Shown one piece after another: positions 44,750 through 56,644 of a stretch of DNA of 64,000 nt (within the stretch, counting starts at the first letter, position 1; each line of letters opens with the position of its first letter). The translations under genes were made by a program, and so were the position numbers. Under the pieces are notes generated by a model. That model was not told where the DNA came from. It searched no databases and saw only the letters and a list, made by a program, of their open reading frames with translations. The DNA comes from Heterohyrax brucei (lineage: Eukaryota; Chordata; Mammalia; Hyracoidea; Procaviidae): the NCBI GenBank assembly GCA_028571685.1, contig CM053156.1, forward strand, positions 83,579,049-83,643,048. The letters run 5' to 3'.

Positions 44750-47700
44750 TTGGTGGCACTGAACACCTACCTATCGATAATCACATAGAATGCGAATGGA
44801 CTGAACAGTCCAGTATAGAGACATCAAGTGACATCTTGGATCAAAAGACATGATCCATCTATGTGTTGCTTACAGGAAACTCACCTTAGACTTAAAGATA
44901 GGAACAAACTGAAAATTAAAGGATGCAAGAATATACATCAAGCTAACAATGAACAAAGAAGAGCAGGTGTGGCAATTCTAATCTCAGATACAATTGATTT
45001 TAATGTAAAATCCACCATGGTGGACAAGGATGGACACTATTTATTGCTCAAAGTTTCAATACACAAACAGGACTGAACAATATTAAATATGCACCTAATA
45101 TTAGAGCACCTAAATACGTCAAAGAAACACAGACTACACTCAAAAAGGAGATAGATCACTCCACAATAATAGTGGGAGACTTCAAGACTCCACTCACAAT
45201 ATTCAACAGATCAGCTAGAAAAAAGCTCAATAAAGACACGGAAGACCTTATTGCCACAATTAACCAACTAGACATCATCGACATATACAGAACTTTCTAT
45301 CAATCAGCAGGCAACTACACCTTCTTCTCCAGTGCACAAGGAACATTCTCCAGAATAGACCATGTGTTAGGACATAAAGCAATTCTCAACAAAATCGATA
45401 CCACTGAATTGATGCAAAGCATCTTGTCAGATCATAAAGCCATAAAAGTCTAAATCAATAGCAGAAAAAAACAAGACAGAAAGTTGAACTCTTGGAAATT
45501 GAACAACTTGCTCAAAAAGCCATGGGTTATTAAAAGAAATCAAGGATGAAATAAAGAAATTTATGGATTCAGTGAGAATGAAAACACTTCCTACCAGAAC
45601 CTATGAGATACAGCCAAAGCAATGCTCAGAGGCCAGTTTATCTTCATTAATGCAGACATGTGAAAGGAAGAAAGAAACCAAATGAAAGAACAAACCCTAC
45701 AACTTGAACAAATAGAGAGAGAACAACAGAGGAGCCCCTCAGGCAGCAGATCATAAAGATCAGAGCAGAACTAGAATTAGAAAATAGAAAAACAATTGAA
45801 AAGACCAAAAGTTGTTTTTTTTGAAAAGATCAACAAAATGGACAAACAACTGGCTAAACCTACCAAAGAAAAATAGGAAAGGAAAAAAAAAAGAAATGAG
45901 AGGGGTGTTGTTATAACAGATCCAGCAGAAATAAAAAATATCATAACAGAATACTATGAAAGATTGTATTCTAGCAAATTTGAAAACTTAGAGTAAATGG
46001 ACAAATTCTTTGATTCATATCACCTACCAAATTATCACAAGGCAAAGCACAACAGCTTAATAAGCCTATTACAAATGAAGAGGTTGAAAAAGTCATCAAA
46101 AAACTGCCAACCATGAAAAGCCCGGGCCCAGATAGCTTCACCCCAGAATTCTACCAAGCTTTTAGAGAAGAGTTGTCTCCAGTACTACTGAGACTATTTC
46201 ACAGTATTGAAAAGGACAGAATACTCCCCAATTCATTCTATGAAGCTGGCATAACACTGGTACCAAAGCCAGGGAAAGACTCAACCAAAAAGGAGAACTA
46301 CAGACCGATATCACTCATGAATCCAGATGCAAAAATCTTCAACAAAATTCTTGCCAATAGAATACAACAACAGATCAAAAAATAATCCATCATGACCAAG
46401 TTGGATTCATACCAGGGATGCAAGGCTGGTTCAGCATCAGAAATCAATTAATGTGATCAACCACATAAATAACACAAAAGACAAGAATCACCTGATTTTG
46501 TCTGCTGATGCAGAAAAGGCATTTAATCAAGTCCAACACCCTTTCATGCTAAAAACTCTCAGCACCATGGGAATAGACAGCAAATTCCTCAATGCAATAA
46601 GGGACATTTATACAAAACCAACTGCCTACGTTATCCTGAATGGAGACTGAAACAGTTTCCCTTGACAACAGGAACTAGACAAGGATGACCACTCTCACCT
46701 CTGCTATTCCACATTGTACCAGAAGTTCTAGCCAGAGCAATTAGACAAGACCAAGAAATAAACGGCATCTGCATCAGCTGAGAAGAAGTAAAGATCTCCC
46801 TATTTGCAGATGATATAATTGAATCTGGCAAGGAATCCATAAGTAAACTACTCAAACTGATAGAAGAGTTCAGCAAAGTCTCAGGATACAAGATAAACAT
46901 AAGTAAATCAGTAGGATTCCTTTATACCAACAATGAGATTATTAAGGAAGTAATCACCAAGTCAATACCATTTACTACAGCCCCTAAGAAGACAAAGTAC
47001 CTAGGAACAAATTTAACCAGAGAAAGAACAGACCTTTACAAAGAGAACTGTTACAAGTCCTTACTACAAGAAACTAAGAGAGACTTACATAAATGGAGAA
47101 ACCTACCCTGCTCATGGATAGGAAGACTTAACTTTGTGAAAATGTCTATTTTGTCCAAAGCAATTTATTTACATAATGCAATCCCAATACAAATTCCAGT
47201 GACTTTTTTTAATGAGTTAGAGAAACAAATTACCAACTTTGTTTGGAAAGGGAAGAAGCCCCAGATAAGTAAAGCACTACTGAAGACGAACACACTGGGA
47301 GACCCCTCACCACCTGACTTTAGAACCTACTACACTGCCACAGTTGTCAAAACAGTAGTCAAAATAGCCTGGTACTGGTACTGGTACTGGCTGTTTTACA
47401 AAAAGAGACAGATAGATCAATGGAACAGAATTGAGACCCCAAAGATGAAACCATCTTCCTATGAACAGCTGATATTCGACAAAGGTCCTACCACATGAAA
47501 CTGGAGAGAAAACAATCTCTTCAACAAATGGTGTGGCAAAATTGGATGTCCATCTACACTAAATTAAAACAAGACTGATATCTTACACCTTATGCAAAAA
47601 CCAATTCAAACTGGATAAAAGACCTAAATATCAAATCTAGAACAATAAAGCTCATCCAAGAAACAGTAGGAACAACAATGGAAGTTTTAATACACAACGT

Positions 47701-48455
47701 AGACAGACTTCAAAATCTGTCAAACAAACCACAAACAACAGAATAGAAAATAGATAAATGGGAACTATTAAGAATGGGCAACTCTATGTCAGATCCATAA
47801 TCTATAAGGTACTACAAAATATCAATAAGAAAAAGATAAATCATCCAATTAAGCATTCAGCAAAGGAGATGGACAGACCCTTGTCTAAAGAGAAGACCCA
47901 AGCAGCCAAAAAACACATGTGGACATGCTCATGATCATTATTAAAGAAATTCAAATCAAAATGACAATGAGATACCATCCCACCCCAACAAGGTTGGCCA
48001 TGTTCCAAAACACACAAAACAACAAATGCTGGAGAGGTTTTGGAGAAATTGGAACTCTCCTACACTGTTGGTGGGATTACAAAATGGTGCAACCTCTCAG
48101 ATCCAACTCGATAGCACTGGGTTTTCCTTGGAAAGCCATCTGTTACTTCCTTCAAAAGCTGGATATAGGTATACCATTCGACCCAGTAATTCCACTGCTT
48201 GGAATATATCCTACAGAATCAAGACCATTCACAACAACTGATGCATGTGCGTGAATGTTTATTGCAGCACAGTCCACAATAGCAAAAAGACGGAATCAAC
48301 CCAGATGCCCAACAACAGAGGCATGGATAGGTAAACTATGGTATATATACTCAATGGAAGACTATGCAATGATAAAGAACAACAGTGATTTTAAGAAATA
48401 TCTCATAACTTGGTTTCAATTGGATGACGTTATGCTGAGTGAAAGAAGGCAGTGA
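44750..48455 (+). pseudogene. L1 ORF2 (endonuclease-reverse transcriptase), copy B, broken
   Basis: ORF2p nicks the target and reverse-transcribes L1 RNA. The APE-like endonuclease block keeps LQETHL (near 44870), SRIDHVLG (near 45352) and LSDHKA (near 45423). GDFNTPL is changed to GDFKTPL (near 45175), which removes a catalytic asparagine. RT motifs: [16 protein letters not shown] (46115), [12 protein letters not shown] (about 46497) and LFADDII with the active-site aspartates intact (about 46800-46820). The C-terminal Cys region has TLLHCWWD (about 48057). A SINE-tail-like insert of about 30 bp sits at 48097-48125. Many frameshifts and stops. The last codons end MLSERRQ at 48455. The start is approximate. 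Confidence 0.88.
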
Positions 48456-51185
48456 CAAAAGGACAAATACTGTATGAGACCCCTACAATAAAAACTTACA
48501 AACAGACTCATGCATAGAAGAAAAGACTCTTCGAGCGCTGCAAGATTGAGGAGGAAGGGAGGGCGAGGGGAAGGGTTTAGATTAGATAGTTGATAGAAAT
48601 TTGGCTGGATGAAATCTATTGACAGCACACATTAGAAGGAAAATCAATATTAACTGGACTTCAACATGATATGATTATCTCTCGCATCTTAATCCAATAT
48701 TACAAGGACAGAGTAGCTGTGCCATGGGGCCAGAGAACGTGCTCTTGGGGGAAATTGAGGCCAATTGGCACAACTAGCGTTTTGCTAAGAGAGCCTTCTG
48801 CATCCCACCTTGGTGATTGGCATCTGGGGTCTTAAAAACTGCCAAGCTGCCATCTGAGGGTACAGCAAATTGTCCCAACTTAGCAGGAACAGATGATCAC
48901 CAGGGACTGAAACAACATGGGGGAAAGAGAACCTAGAAGACAGGGAGACCCATGTGAGTGGGTGACTACATTGGCTTGTGACCAGAGGAACTGTATGGTG
49001 CCCAGCCACCACCAGTGATAGCCATGATGGAGTTCACAAAGTGGAGTCTCACTGGCAACACAAGAATAAAAAGGTGTGCACCCTGAGATCTCCATTAAAA
49101 GACCTCGATTGATAGTCCACGGGCCTCAGAGTTCCCCTGGGAGCATGGCCTCTGGCCCTGATGCTGCCCCTGTCCATAGATCATAATGGAGGTCAACTCT
49201 CGGACAGGAATGGACTGGACTTGGCGACACAGAGTGACCATATTGTGTGCACTGTATGGTTCTGTGCATCGATAGGATGTCCTGCTGACCTCTTACTGGG
49301 GAAGGGGAGTAGGTGGAGAGGAGGGGATAGGAGATTGTTGGGAGGATAAGACATGTGTGTAGCAGAGACGAAGAGTGTGGTGTCACCAGGCAAGGAGAGC
49401 AGAGGGAGCTGCATATAGATGGGCCTGCAAATTTATATGGGAATGTGCATTTCATTCGATCATAATAAAATAAATACGTAAATAAAATCAAATAAAATAA
49501 ATAATATAGCTATTCCAAAGAAAAGTGATCCAACATAATGTAGAAATTATCAAACAGTTTCATTAATGTTACAAGCAAGTAAAATATTGCTGAAGATCAC
49601 TCTAAAGCAGTTGCAGCAGTACATCAACAGGGAATTGCCATAAACTGAAGCCAGATTCAAAAGAAGTCATGGAACCAGGTATATCATTGCTGATATCAGA
49701 TAGGTCCCAACTGTGAGCAAAAAATCACAGAAAAATGTTTATGTGTGTTTCACTGACTATGCAAAGGCATTTGACTATGTGGATCATAAAAAATTATGGA
49801 TAACATTGGGAAGAATGGGAATTCTGCAACACTTGATTGTACTCACAAGGAACCTGTGCATGGTTCAAGAGGCAGTCATTGAAACAGGACAAGGGGACAC
49901 TGCATGGTTTAAAATCAAGAAAGATGTGCATCAGGGTCGTGTCTTTCACCATATCTATTCAATCTGTATGTTGAGTAAATAATCCAAAACACTAGGCTAT
50001 AAGAAGAAAAATGGGGCATCAAGGTTGGAGGAACCCTCACTAACAACCTGTGATATGCAGGTAACACAACTTCCTTGCCCAAAGATAAGAGGACTTGAAG
50101 CGCTTACTGCTGAACATCAAAGAGTACAGTCTTCTGTAAGGATTACAATTTAACATAAGAAATAAATAAATCCTTGCAACTGGATCAATATGCAGAATTA
50201 TGATAAAGAGAGAAAAGTCTGAAGTTGTCAAAGACATCATTTCACTTAGATCAACCTTCAATGCCCATGGAAGTAGCAGTTGAGAAATCGAACAGTGTAT
50301 TGCACTGGGTATTTATGCTGCAAAAGACCTCTTTAAAGTGTTAGAAAGCAAAGACAGCACTTTACAGAGTAAGGTGCTTCTGACCCAAGCCATGGTGTTT
50401 TCACTCGCCTCATATGCATGCAAAAAGCTGGACAGTGGAGAAAGATGACCAAAAAGGAATTGACACCTTTGAATTATGGTATTAGTGAAGAATATTGAAT
50501 ATACTATGAACTGCCAAAGGAATGAACAAATCTTTCCTGGAAGAAATACAGCTAGAATGTTCCTCACAAGTGAGGGTAGGGAGAATTTGTCTCACATAGT
50601 TCACTGAAAAAGAGGAAATCACTCAATAAGACAGAGTGACACAGTGGTTACAACAACAGGCTCAAGTCTAACAGTGACCGGAAGGATGACACAGGACTGG
50701 GCAGTGTTTCGTTCTCATATGTAGGCTTGCTTTGAGTAGGAATTGACTTGAGAGCACGTAATAACTTCAAGATAACAGGAAAAGAAAAGAAAAAATGCTG
50801 ATGTGGATAGGGGGAAATTGAAACCCTTAGCCACTGCTGATGAGAATGCCGTATGGTACAGCCACTGCAGAAAACAGTGGGGTGATTCCTCAAAACAACT
50901 AAAAGAGAACTATCTTATGACCTAGCAGTTCCACTCCTAGATACATACCCAAAAGACTTGAAAGCAGATACTGAAACACAAACTTATATACCAGTGTTCA
51001 CTGAAACACTATTCACAATAGCCAAAAGGTAGAAATGAACTAAATATCTTTCAGTAGATGAATAGATAAATACAGATATATGTATCTGTATAAATGGTAT
51101 AGATATATGATGGAATACTACTCAGCCAGTGGAAGAAATGTGGTCTTGATACATGCTACAGTATGAACGGAGCTTGAAGACAGTG

Positions 51186-51400
51186 CAAACCAGCTTTAGG
51201 TGCTAGACATGTAACAGTGAAAACCACAATAAGTTGACACCAACAGGGGACTGGCATTCTAGAGGAAGGACACAGAAAGCAAATAATCACCCAAGCATTC
51301 AGATACCAGTGGTGATGAGCACCTTGGATAAAACTGGAGTGATAAAGTAGGAAGAAGAGTTGTTATTTTAAACTAGGTTTACAGGGAAAGTCGTGCTGCT
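51186..51400 (+). mobile_element. Ancient mammalian repeat fragment (same family as 24715)
   Basis: 'gcattctagaggaaggacac', 'accagtggtgatgagcacct' and 'aggaagaagagttgttattt' parallel the 24770-24990 part of the long ancient element. It follows the old L1 without a gap. Confidence 0.5.
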
Positions 51401-51684
51401 TCTAACAGGTTGGAACCTTTGAATGACCAGCCCTGTGGTTAGTTGGGAATGTCTGTTTGCTTATTTACACCTCATGGTATCTGATGGGTCATGGAGCCAA
51501 TGGAGAAGAATGTAGTGCTGGAAGAGCAAGAGTAGACCAAGTGCTCAAAATTCACTTCAGATTCTAACCATGCCAAGTCTAAAAGTAAAAAAACTCCCGC
51601 CATTTTTGAGAAGAGCCATCATGTTTCTTTGGAATTAAGTAAAATTACACTGGATTTGTCCCTCACAAACTAGCATTTCTAAAA

Positions 51685-51893
51685 ATATGCTTGTCCTTGG
51701 TGTTAGTAGCTATCGGTTCGATTCCTACTTGTGCTGACCCTGTGTGTACAGAATAGAACTGCCCACAGTTTTCAAGGATGTGATCTTTCAGAAGCAGTTG
51801 GCCAGACCTGTCTTCTGAGGCACTTCTGGGTGGGTTCAACTGCTGGTCTTTTGACTGGTAGTCATGGTCCTAACTGCCTGTGCCACCCACAGA
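51685..51893 (-). mobile_element. AfroSINE with extended middle
   Basis: 'tcggttcgattcctacttgt', 'agaatagaactgcccacagt', 'gggtgggttcaactgctggt', 'ggtcctaactgcctgtgcc'. Confidence 0.82.
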
Positions 51894-52704
51894 CTAATTG
51901 TACATAATTCTTAAAAATAGACTGTATTTTGTTTTCTCATTATGTAAGACTATTATACAAAATTTAGAAAATACAGACAGGCAAAGAGGAAGAAATAAGT
52001 TGCTGAAGGCATCATTTTAGTGATTTTGGTGTGCTTTCTATACTACGACTTACTTTTTTAAACAGTCTTTAATGCTATGTATTTGTTTATTATTGTTTGT
52101 TGGCGGTAACTACCAGTGCAACTGTTAGAACCATTTAGAGCTGAATTCTTTTCTGTTTATTCTGTTTCTTCAGTATGTAGTTCTGGAAGTGGATTTTCAG
52201 AGTCAAAGGTATACATGTGTTTGCAGTTTTTGAAATCAAAGTACCGATTTGCCCTCATTTAAGGTTGCAGTGGTTTTGGCCACCACTAGAAGGTAGATGA
52301 CAGTGATTACTTCCTTATGCGTTCGTCAACATCAAGAAATAAGGGAGGAGAAAAAAGTTTTAATCCCACACTTCTTCTCCTACCAAGTCTGACTCTTTAT
52401 TGTTTATTTGATATATTATTTTATCCCTGGTGAGATTGACCATTCTTCACCTTAGAATTTAATATATTTCTTCTTTTGTGAATTGTCAGTTCATTGATTC
52501 CAACCCCTTTAAATATATGGATGCCCATCATTTTCTCACTGATTTTTAATAATGCTTTCTATATTAAATGTGTTCATGCATCCTCTGTGATATGTTGCTG
52601 ATAAGACTTCAAATTAGGAGCGTTATTATCTATTGAAACTGGGACAATGGTAATCTCTTTGTGTACCATTTAATTTTCCTACTCTAATAATGTGAAATAT
52701 TATG
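51894..52704. other. 0.8 kb unassigned, AT-rich
   Basis: The block near 52340-52620 ('ttcattgattccaacccctt', 'ctcactgatttttaat') resembles a reversed old L1 3' region, but too weakly to call. Confidence 0.3.
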
Positions 52705-52714
52705 ATGTTTGTAG

Positions 52715-52805
52715 GATGAAATTGCAACTTAGAGATATGAACCTTCTCAAGATCACACAGAGAGTAAATAATAGAGCTAGAATTGAAAGTCAGATCAGCT
52801 TGAGT
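52715..52805 (-). mobile_element. MIR SINE remnant
   Basis: 'ttctcaagatcacacagaga', 'aatagagctagaattgaaag'. This is the reversed MIR core ('ccaaggtcacacagct'). Confidence 0.6.
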
Positions 52806-52873
52806 CAAAACCTGTGTTTAACCATGGTGCTAAGTTACATTTCTTATTATTTCTTCTCTATCTCTGTAGTTCA

Positions 52874-53105
52874 AGGGTCAGCAAAGTAAATGCTATGGGC
52901 CAAATCTGGTCCACCAACTGATTTTGTAAATAAAGTTTTATTGGCACAGAGATGCACTCATTCATTTATATATTGTCTATTCCTGCTTTGCTGCCATCCT
53001 GCTGCCAGAGTGGAGTTGAATAATTGCAACAGACACCATATGGCTTGTAAAACCCTAAAATATTTACTATTTATCCCTTCACAGAGAAAACTCTTGTGTC
53101 TCTTG
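52874..53105 (+). mobile_element. hAT-type nonautonomous DNA transposon
   Basis: 'agggtcagcaaagtaaatgc', 'gtaaataaagttttattggc', 'caacagacaccatatggctt', 'aaaatatttactatttatcc'. This is the well-known mammalian hAT-Charlie-type MITE with 'cagggtcagcaaa' termini. The right terminus is degraded after 'ttcacagagaaaac'. Confidence 0.75.
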
Positions 53106-53827
53106 GAGTTGCTCCCCACGCCTGGAAACTATGTGGATATTGGATCTCCTGGTCCTGTCCTTCATGTCTCTCTATCTTCCTTTTCCCTCAGAATGAAATA
53201 AACTATTGTCATGTTTTTCTTTTAGCCATACACTGTGCAAGAATGTGATTCATTCCCTCTGCTGAGATTTTCATTCAAAAACTAACATTTTGTTATTTCC
53301 AAAATGTCCTATTTTGGGCCCCTCTTGTTTTAACAATGCAGCGTTTTCTTGAAAATCATGAAGAATACCACTTAGCGTTTTAGCTTTTTAAAAGAAGTTA
53401 TTTTGAATAAAATTAGTTTCCTTTGTGCAGGTTGTTTGTTCTGACTCATTTTATCAGATGTTCATGTTTAGAAAAGATGCTCAACAGTCATCATTTCTAG
53501 AGTCCTTTGTAGAATGCTGTCAACAAAGTAGAAGTCTCATTTGAAAATTCAGACAGGCCTTCTCACCAGCCTGCCTCCCAGCTGACCCCTGTGCAGAGCT
53601 GAGTTCGGGGTACTATCCATGTGTCTTGCCAAATGACATGGAAGTGGGCAATGGGGGAGGTGGGGAAGTCCAGCTGTGATGAACCTTTTCCTATTTGGCT
53701 CTTGCTTGGCCTCGTGGCTTCTTTGCAGGAGGACTCCAGCTCTCCTCTGGATATTGTCAGTAGGAAAATGGGTATATGCTTGTGTCTCTGTGTCTGTGTG
53801 TGTGCACGCATGTGATGCAGGTAGGTA
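53106..53827. other. 0.7 kb unassigned
   Basis: No gene or repeat identified. Frames at 53563-53815 overlap on both strands. A (GT)n-like run lies near 53786-53803. Confidence 0.3.
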
Positions 53828-54033
53828 GTGATGCTGCTGTGTGCTGTCAGGTCAATTGCAATTCATAGTGACCCCACGTGACAGAGTAGAAGTGCCCCAT
53901 ACAGCTTTCTAGGCTGAAGTCTTTATTGGAGTCAATTGCCAGGTTTTCTCTCTCTTGTGGAGCTGCTGGTAGGTCCAAACCTCCAATCTTCCAGCTGGCA
54001 GCTGAGTGCTTAACCATTGTGCAACCAGGATTG
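53828..54033 (-). mobile_element. AfroSINE with extended middle
   Basis: 'tgtcaggtcaattgcaattc', 'gacagagtagaagtgcccca', 'ggtccaaacctccaatcttc', 'gctgagtgcttaaccattgt'. Confidence 0.85.
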
Positions 54034-54292
54034 CTTGTGGATGATGGTGTCTGTACTCAAAATGCCCCTAGCCCTCACTCTCTCTGACATGGGTGAAATT
54101 CCTCTGGCTCTTTGCTGCTGCATCGCTTCAGTGTGCTTCTAAGTTGATTAGATACCACTTCTATTTGAACATAATGATATTTATTTTGACAAATGCTCAT
54201 AGTTGTTGGTAATATGAAAGTTGAGATGTTCCTAGAAGGAAGGGCAGATAAAGTCTATACATTACAACAGAGCTAATTGTCCCTTAGCCTAT

Positions 54293-54362
54293 AAACCAAA
54301 ACCACGCCCACTGTGGTGGAGTTGGGTCCAACTCATAGCCACCCTATAGTCCCACAGAATTC
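54293..54362 (-). mobile_element. AfroSINE tail fragment
   Basis: 'aaaccaaaaccacgccca' and 'ccaactcatagccaccctat'. Only the 3' third is present. Confidence 0.75.
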
Positions 54363-54479
54363 TTCTGGTACTTCAGCTACAATGGCTCTGAAAGATGGCT
54401 CTCTGCGTATACAATGACCCAGCCTCACACATCTGCCTTCAATGACTTTTATACGTGCAACATGGTCTATATTTCCTGT

Positions 54480-54873
54480 AGGAAGAAGAATTGGTGCCTT
54501 TCAATTATGGTGCTGGTAAAGAATATCAAATATGCAGTGGACTGTCAGAAGAATGAATGAATCTGTCTTGGAAGAAGTATAGTGAGAATGCGTCTTAGAA
54601 GTTAGGATGAAGAGACTTTGTCTCAAGCACTCTGGACATACTATCTGGAGAGACCAGTTCCTGGAGAAGGACATCATGCTTGGTAAAGTAGAGGGTCAGT
54701 GAAGAGAAAGGAAGACGCCTGACTAGATGAATTGACTTAGTGGCTGTAACAGTGGGTTCAGATATAGCAATGATTGTGAGGAGGGCCCAGGACTGGGCAG
54801 GGTTTTGTTCACTTGTATATAAGGTCACTAAGAGTTGAAACCAACTTGGTAGCACCCAACAACAATAATAATT
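54480..54873 (+). mobile_element. RTE (BovB-like) LINE 3' end
   Basis: 'ttcaattatggtgctggtaa', 'gaatgaatctgtcttggaag', 'ggagaaggacatcatgcttg', 'gagttgaaaccaacttggta' and the end 'cccaacaacaataata'. It has the same extent as the copy at 35878. Confidence 0.88.
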
Positions 54874-55594
54874 GAACTTCTTTATCATTCAGATGTGTTT
54901 GTTGAACTTAGAAAGACATGTATTTTGGATAAGATATGGTTCTATTATTGTATTGGAGGAAAAAAGTGTTTCAAAAACAGTATTAGCACTACCTCACTTT
55001 GATCTAGTGCTTTGGTCTTTTCAAGTGCTTTAAAGAAGAACCTTTTGGCCGGTAATGTTGGTTTGGTAACACGCCACAGAAACTTACTCTGTCTCTTTGA
55101 AGCAAAAGAGAATTTTTTGGATACTGAGAAAACAAGGAAGCCATCCATGGATACTCTTAGCTTCAGAAGCTCAAGGCTGCTCTCTCTGAGGCCAACTTAA
55201 CAATCACTTCGAATGACCTTTGACCATTTTCAGAATCTCTGATCCCTACTTATTCCAGGGTAGAGCATCTATTTATCTTACCTTGAGATACATGCCCACC
55301 TAGGTTGTGCCAGGAGAGAGAAAGGAATGATAGGGCACAAGGACCCTTCAGGACCCTCTGTGGCTGCCCTCTGCATGGACAAGGCACTTGCAGGCACCAG
55401 TACACTCTCTCCAGTGAAGAAAAGGGACACTCTCCCAAGAGAAAATCAGTTCCCTGTTAGAAAGGAAAGTAGATACTTGGAAGACTGAAAACAAATAACG
55501 TTTTGTCTTCTCTTTAGATGTTTTCCCAGTAGCCTTGAGTTAGGTAAGATGATTATTATTCCCCACTTGTTAATCATATAGGAGATAACAACCT
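54874..55594. other. 0.7 kb unassigned
   Basis: Overlapping frames on both strands near 54945-55200 show no domain. No repeat recognised apart from a possible MIR-like piece near 55540-55575. Confidence 0.3.
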
Positions 55595-56640
55595 ACTGAA
55601 AATTGAAGCAGCAGTCTAGAAATCAAAGGACACATGGCACTGTGCAAATCTTCTATAAAGACCTCCTTAAAGTATTAAGAAAGCCAAGATGTCACTTTGA
55701 AGACTAAGGTGCAGCTGACTCATGCCATGGTATTTTTAATTGTCTGCATTCATATGCATTTGAAAGATGATGAACAAGAAATACCAAAGAAGAATTGATG
55801 CCTTTGAATTATGGTGCTGGTCAAGAATGCTAAATATACCATGGATTGCCAAAAGAATGAACAAATCTATCCTGAAATAAAAGTACAGTCAGATACTCCT
55901 TAGAAGGGAAGATGGTGAGACATAGATAGTTTCACTTACTTTGGATTATCATGCATTGAAATGTGTTCCCCCAAAAATGTGTATAGCCCTTTGGCTAGGC
56001 TATGATTCCTAGTATTGGGTGATGTTCCTATGAGCTGTAAATGCTGCCTCTATGATGTTAATGAGGGCGGATGGATGGTGGTTGTGTTGGCTAGGTGAGA
56101 CTCAATCCATAAGAGTATATTGTGCCTTGAGGCACTCTCTTGGAATACAAAGGAAAGAGAAACAGGCAGAGAGTCGGGGACTTCATACCACCAAGAAAGC
56201 AGTGCTGGGAGCAGAGTACATCCTTTGGACCCAGGACCCTGCACCGCAGAAGGTCCCAGTCCAGGGAAAGATTGATGACAAGCATCTTCCTCCAGAGCCA
56301 ACAGAGAAAGCCTTCCGTGGGAGCTAGCACCCAGTATTTGGATTCTTAACCTACTTTTACTGTGAGGAAATAAATTTATCTTTGTTAAAGTCATCCACTT
56401 GTGGTATTTCTGTAAGATCAGTACCAGATGGCTAAAACAGACATATTACCAGGAGGGACTGGTCCCTGGAGAAGGACATCATGCTCTCTTAATGAAAGGA
56501 TCAGTGAGAAAGATCCTCAATGAGATAGATTGACACAGTGACTACAACAGTGAGCTCAAGCCTAGCAATTGTGGGGGTATTTTGTTCTGTTATTCACAGA
56601 TCACTGTGAGTCAGAAGAGACTCAGTGACACCAAACAACC
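55595..56640 (+). mobile_element. RTE (BovB-like) LINE 3' end split by an LTR
   Basis: Left part to 55945: 'gcactgtgcaaatcttctat', 'gatgtcactttgaagactaa', 'atgcctttgaattatggtgc', 'ttcacttactttgga'. Right part from 56440: 'gacatattaccaggagggac', 'ggacatcatgctctctta' and the tail 'gagtcagaagagactcagtg' with 'accaaacaacc'. The joined order matches the uninterrupted copy at 54480. Confidence 0.88.
55946..56439 (+). mobile_element. ERVL-MaLR-type LTR, sense strand, complete
   Basis: The only MaLR LTR here in plus orientation. It starts 'atcatgcattgaaatgtgtt', passes 'tccatttggacc'-like and 'ccagtccagggaaagattga' blocks, has the polyadenylation signal in 'gaggaaataaatttatcttt' (about 56365) and ends 'ccagatggctaaaaca'. 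An open frame at 56052-56327 is the antisense image of frames found in the other copies and is not a gene. Confidence 0.87.
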
Positions 56641-56644
56641 ATGT

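Larger units (their letters stand above)
42328..49480 (+). mobile_element. L1 copy B, nearly full length, 7.15 kb
   Basis: Order: 5' UTR from 'gggaggcagagtcaagatgg' (42328), two 5' UTR modules about 233 bp apart (42862, 43095), ORF1 (43368-44320), spacer, ORF2 (about 44750-48455), 3' UTR (48456-49460) and an A/T-rich tail 'taaaataaatacgtaaataa'. The flanks 'tagctattc' at 42318-42326 and 49507-49515 are a probable 9-bp target duplication inside the RTE. Both ORFs are dead. Confidence 0.93.
41520..50768 (+). mobile_element. RTE (BovB-like) LINE, split by a SINE and L1 copy B
   Basis: Left part 41520-42327: 'atgagctgtggaatgatgtc', then after the SINE 'gatgaagtaaaagagctgaa', 'gtattataatgacatgtaca', 'tgagatgtttcaacaaacag'. 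Right part 49488-50768: 'ccaaagaaaagtgatccaac', the RT region with VYVCFTDYAKAFDYVDH (49740-49790; D-Y-A-K-A-F-D is RT motif A), then 'catatgcatgcaaaaagctg' and the tail 'agtaggaattgacttgagag'. The expected Y-A-D-D motif region near 50053 reads 'atatgcaggtaacac' (YAGN), so the active site is lost. ORF2 has many stops. Of the full element, about 2.0 kb is present. Confidence 0.88.
40506..51185 (+). mobile_element. Old L1 (ORF2 3' half), split by a 9.4-kb nest
   Basis: Left piece 40506-41361: ORF2 blocks, for example 'attgccatagtcttctttac', 'ggaataacactgatagtgca' and 'atacaaatcaaaaccacaat', ending in the 'tcaaaaccacaatgacat..cattttactccaactggg' region. Right piece about 50769-51185 continues exactly where L1 consensus would: 'tgctgatgtggataggggga', 'gagaatgccgtatggtacag', 'agcagttccactcctagata', 'gatggaatactactcagcca'. 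It carries many stops. It is older than every other insertion in the nest. Confidence 0.85.

Noticed and set aside
47370..47395. Short (TGGTAC)n run as a functional repeat
   Set aside because: A four-unit expansion of a hexamer already present in L1 ORF2; too short to be meaningful.
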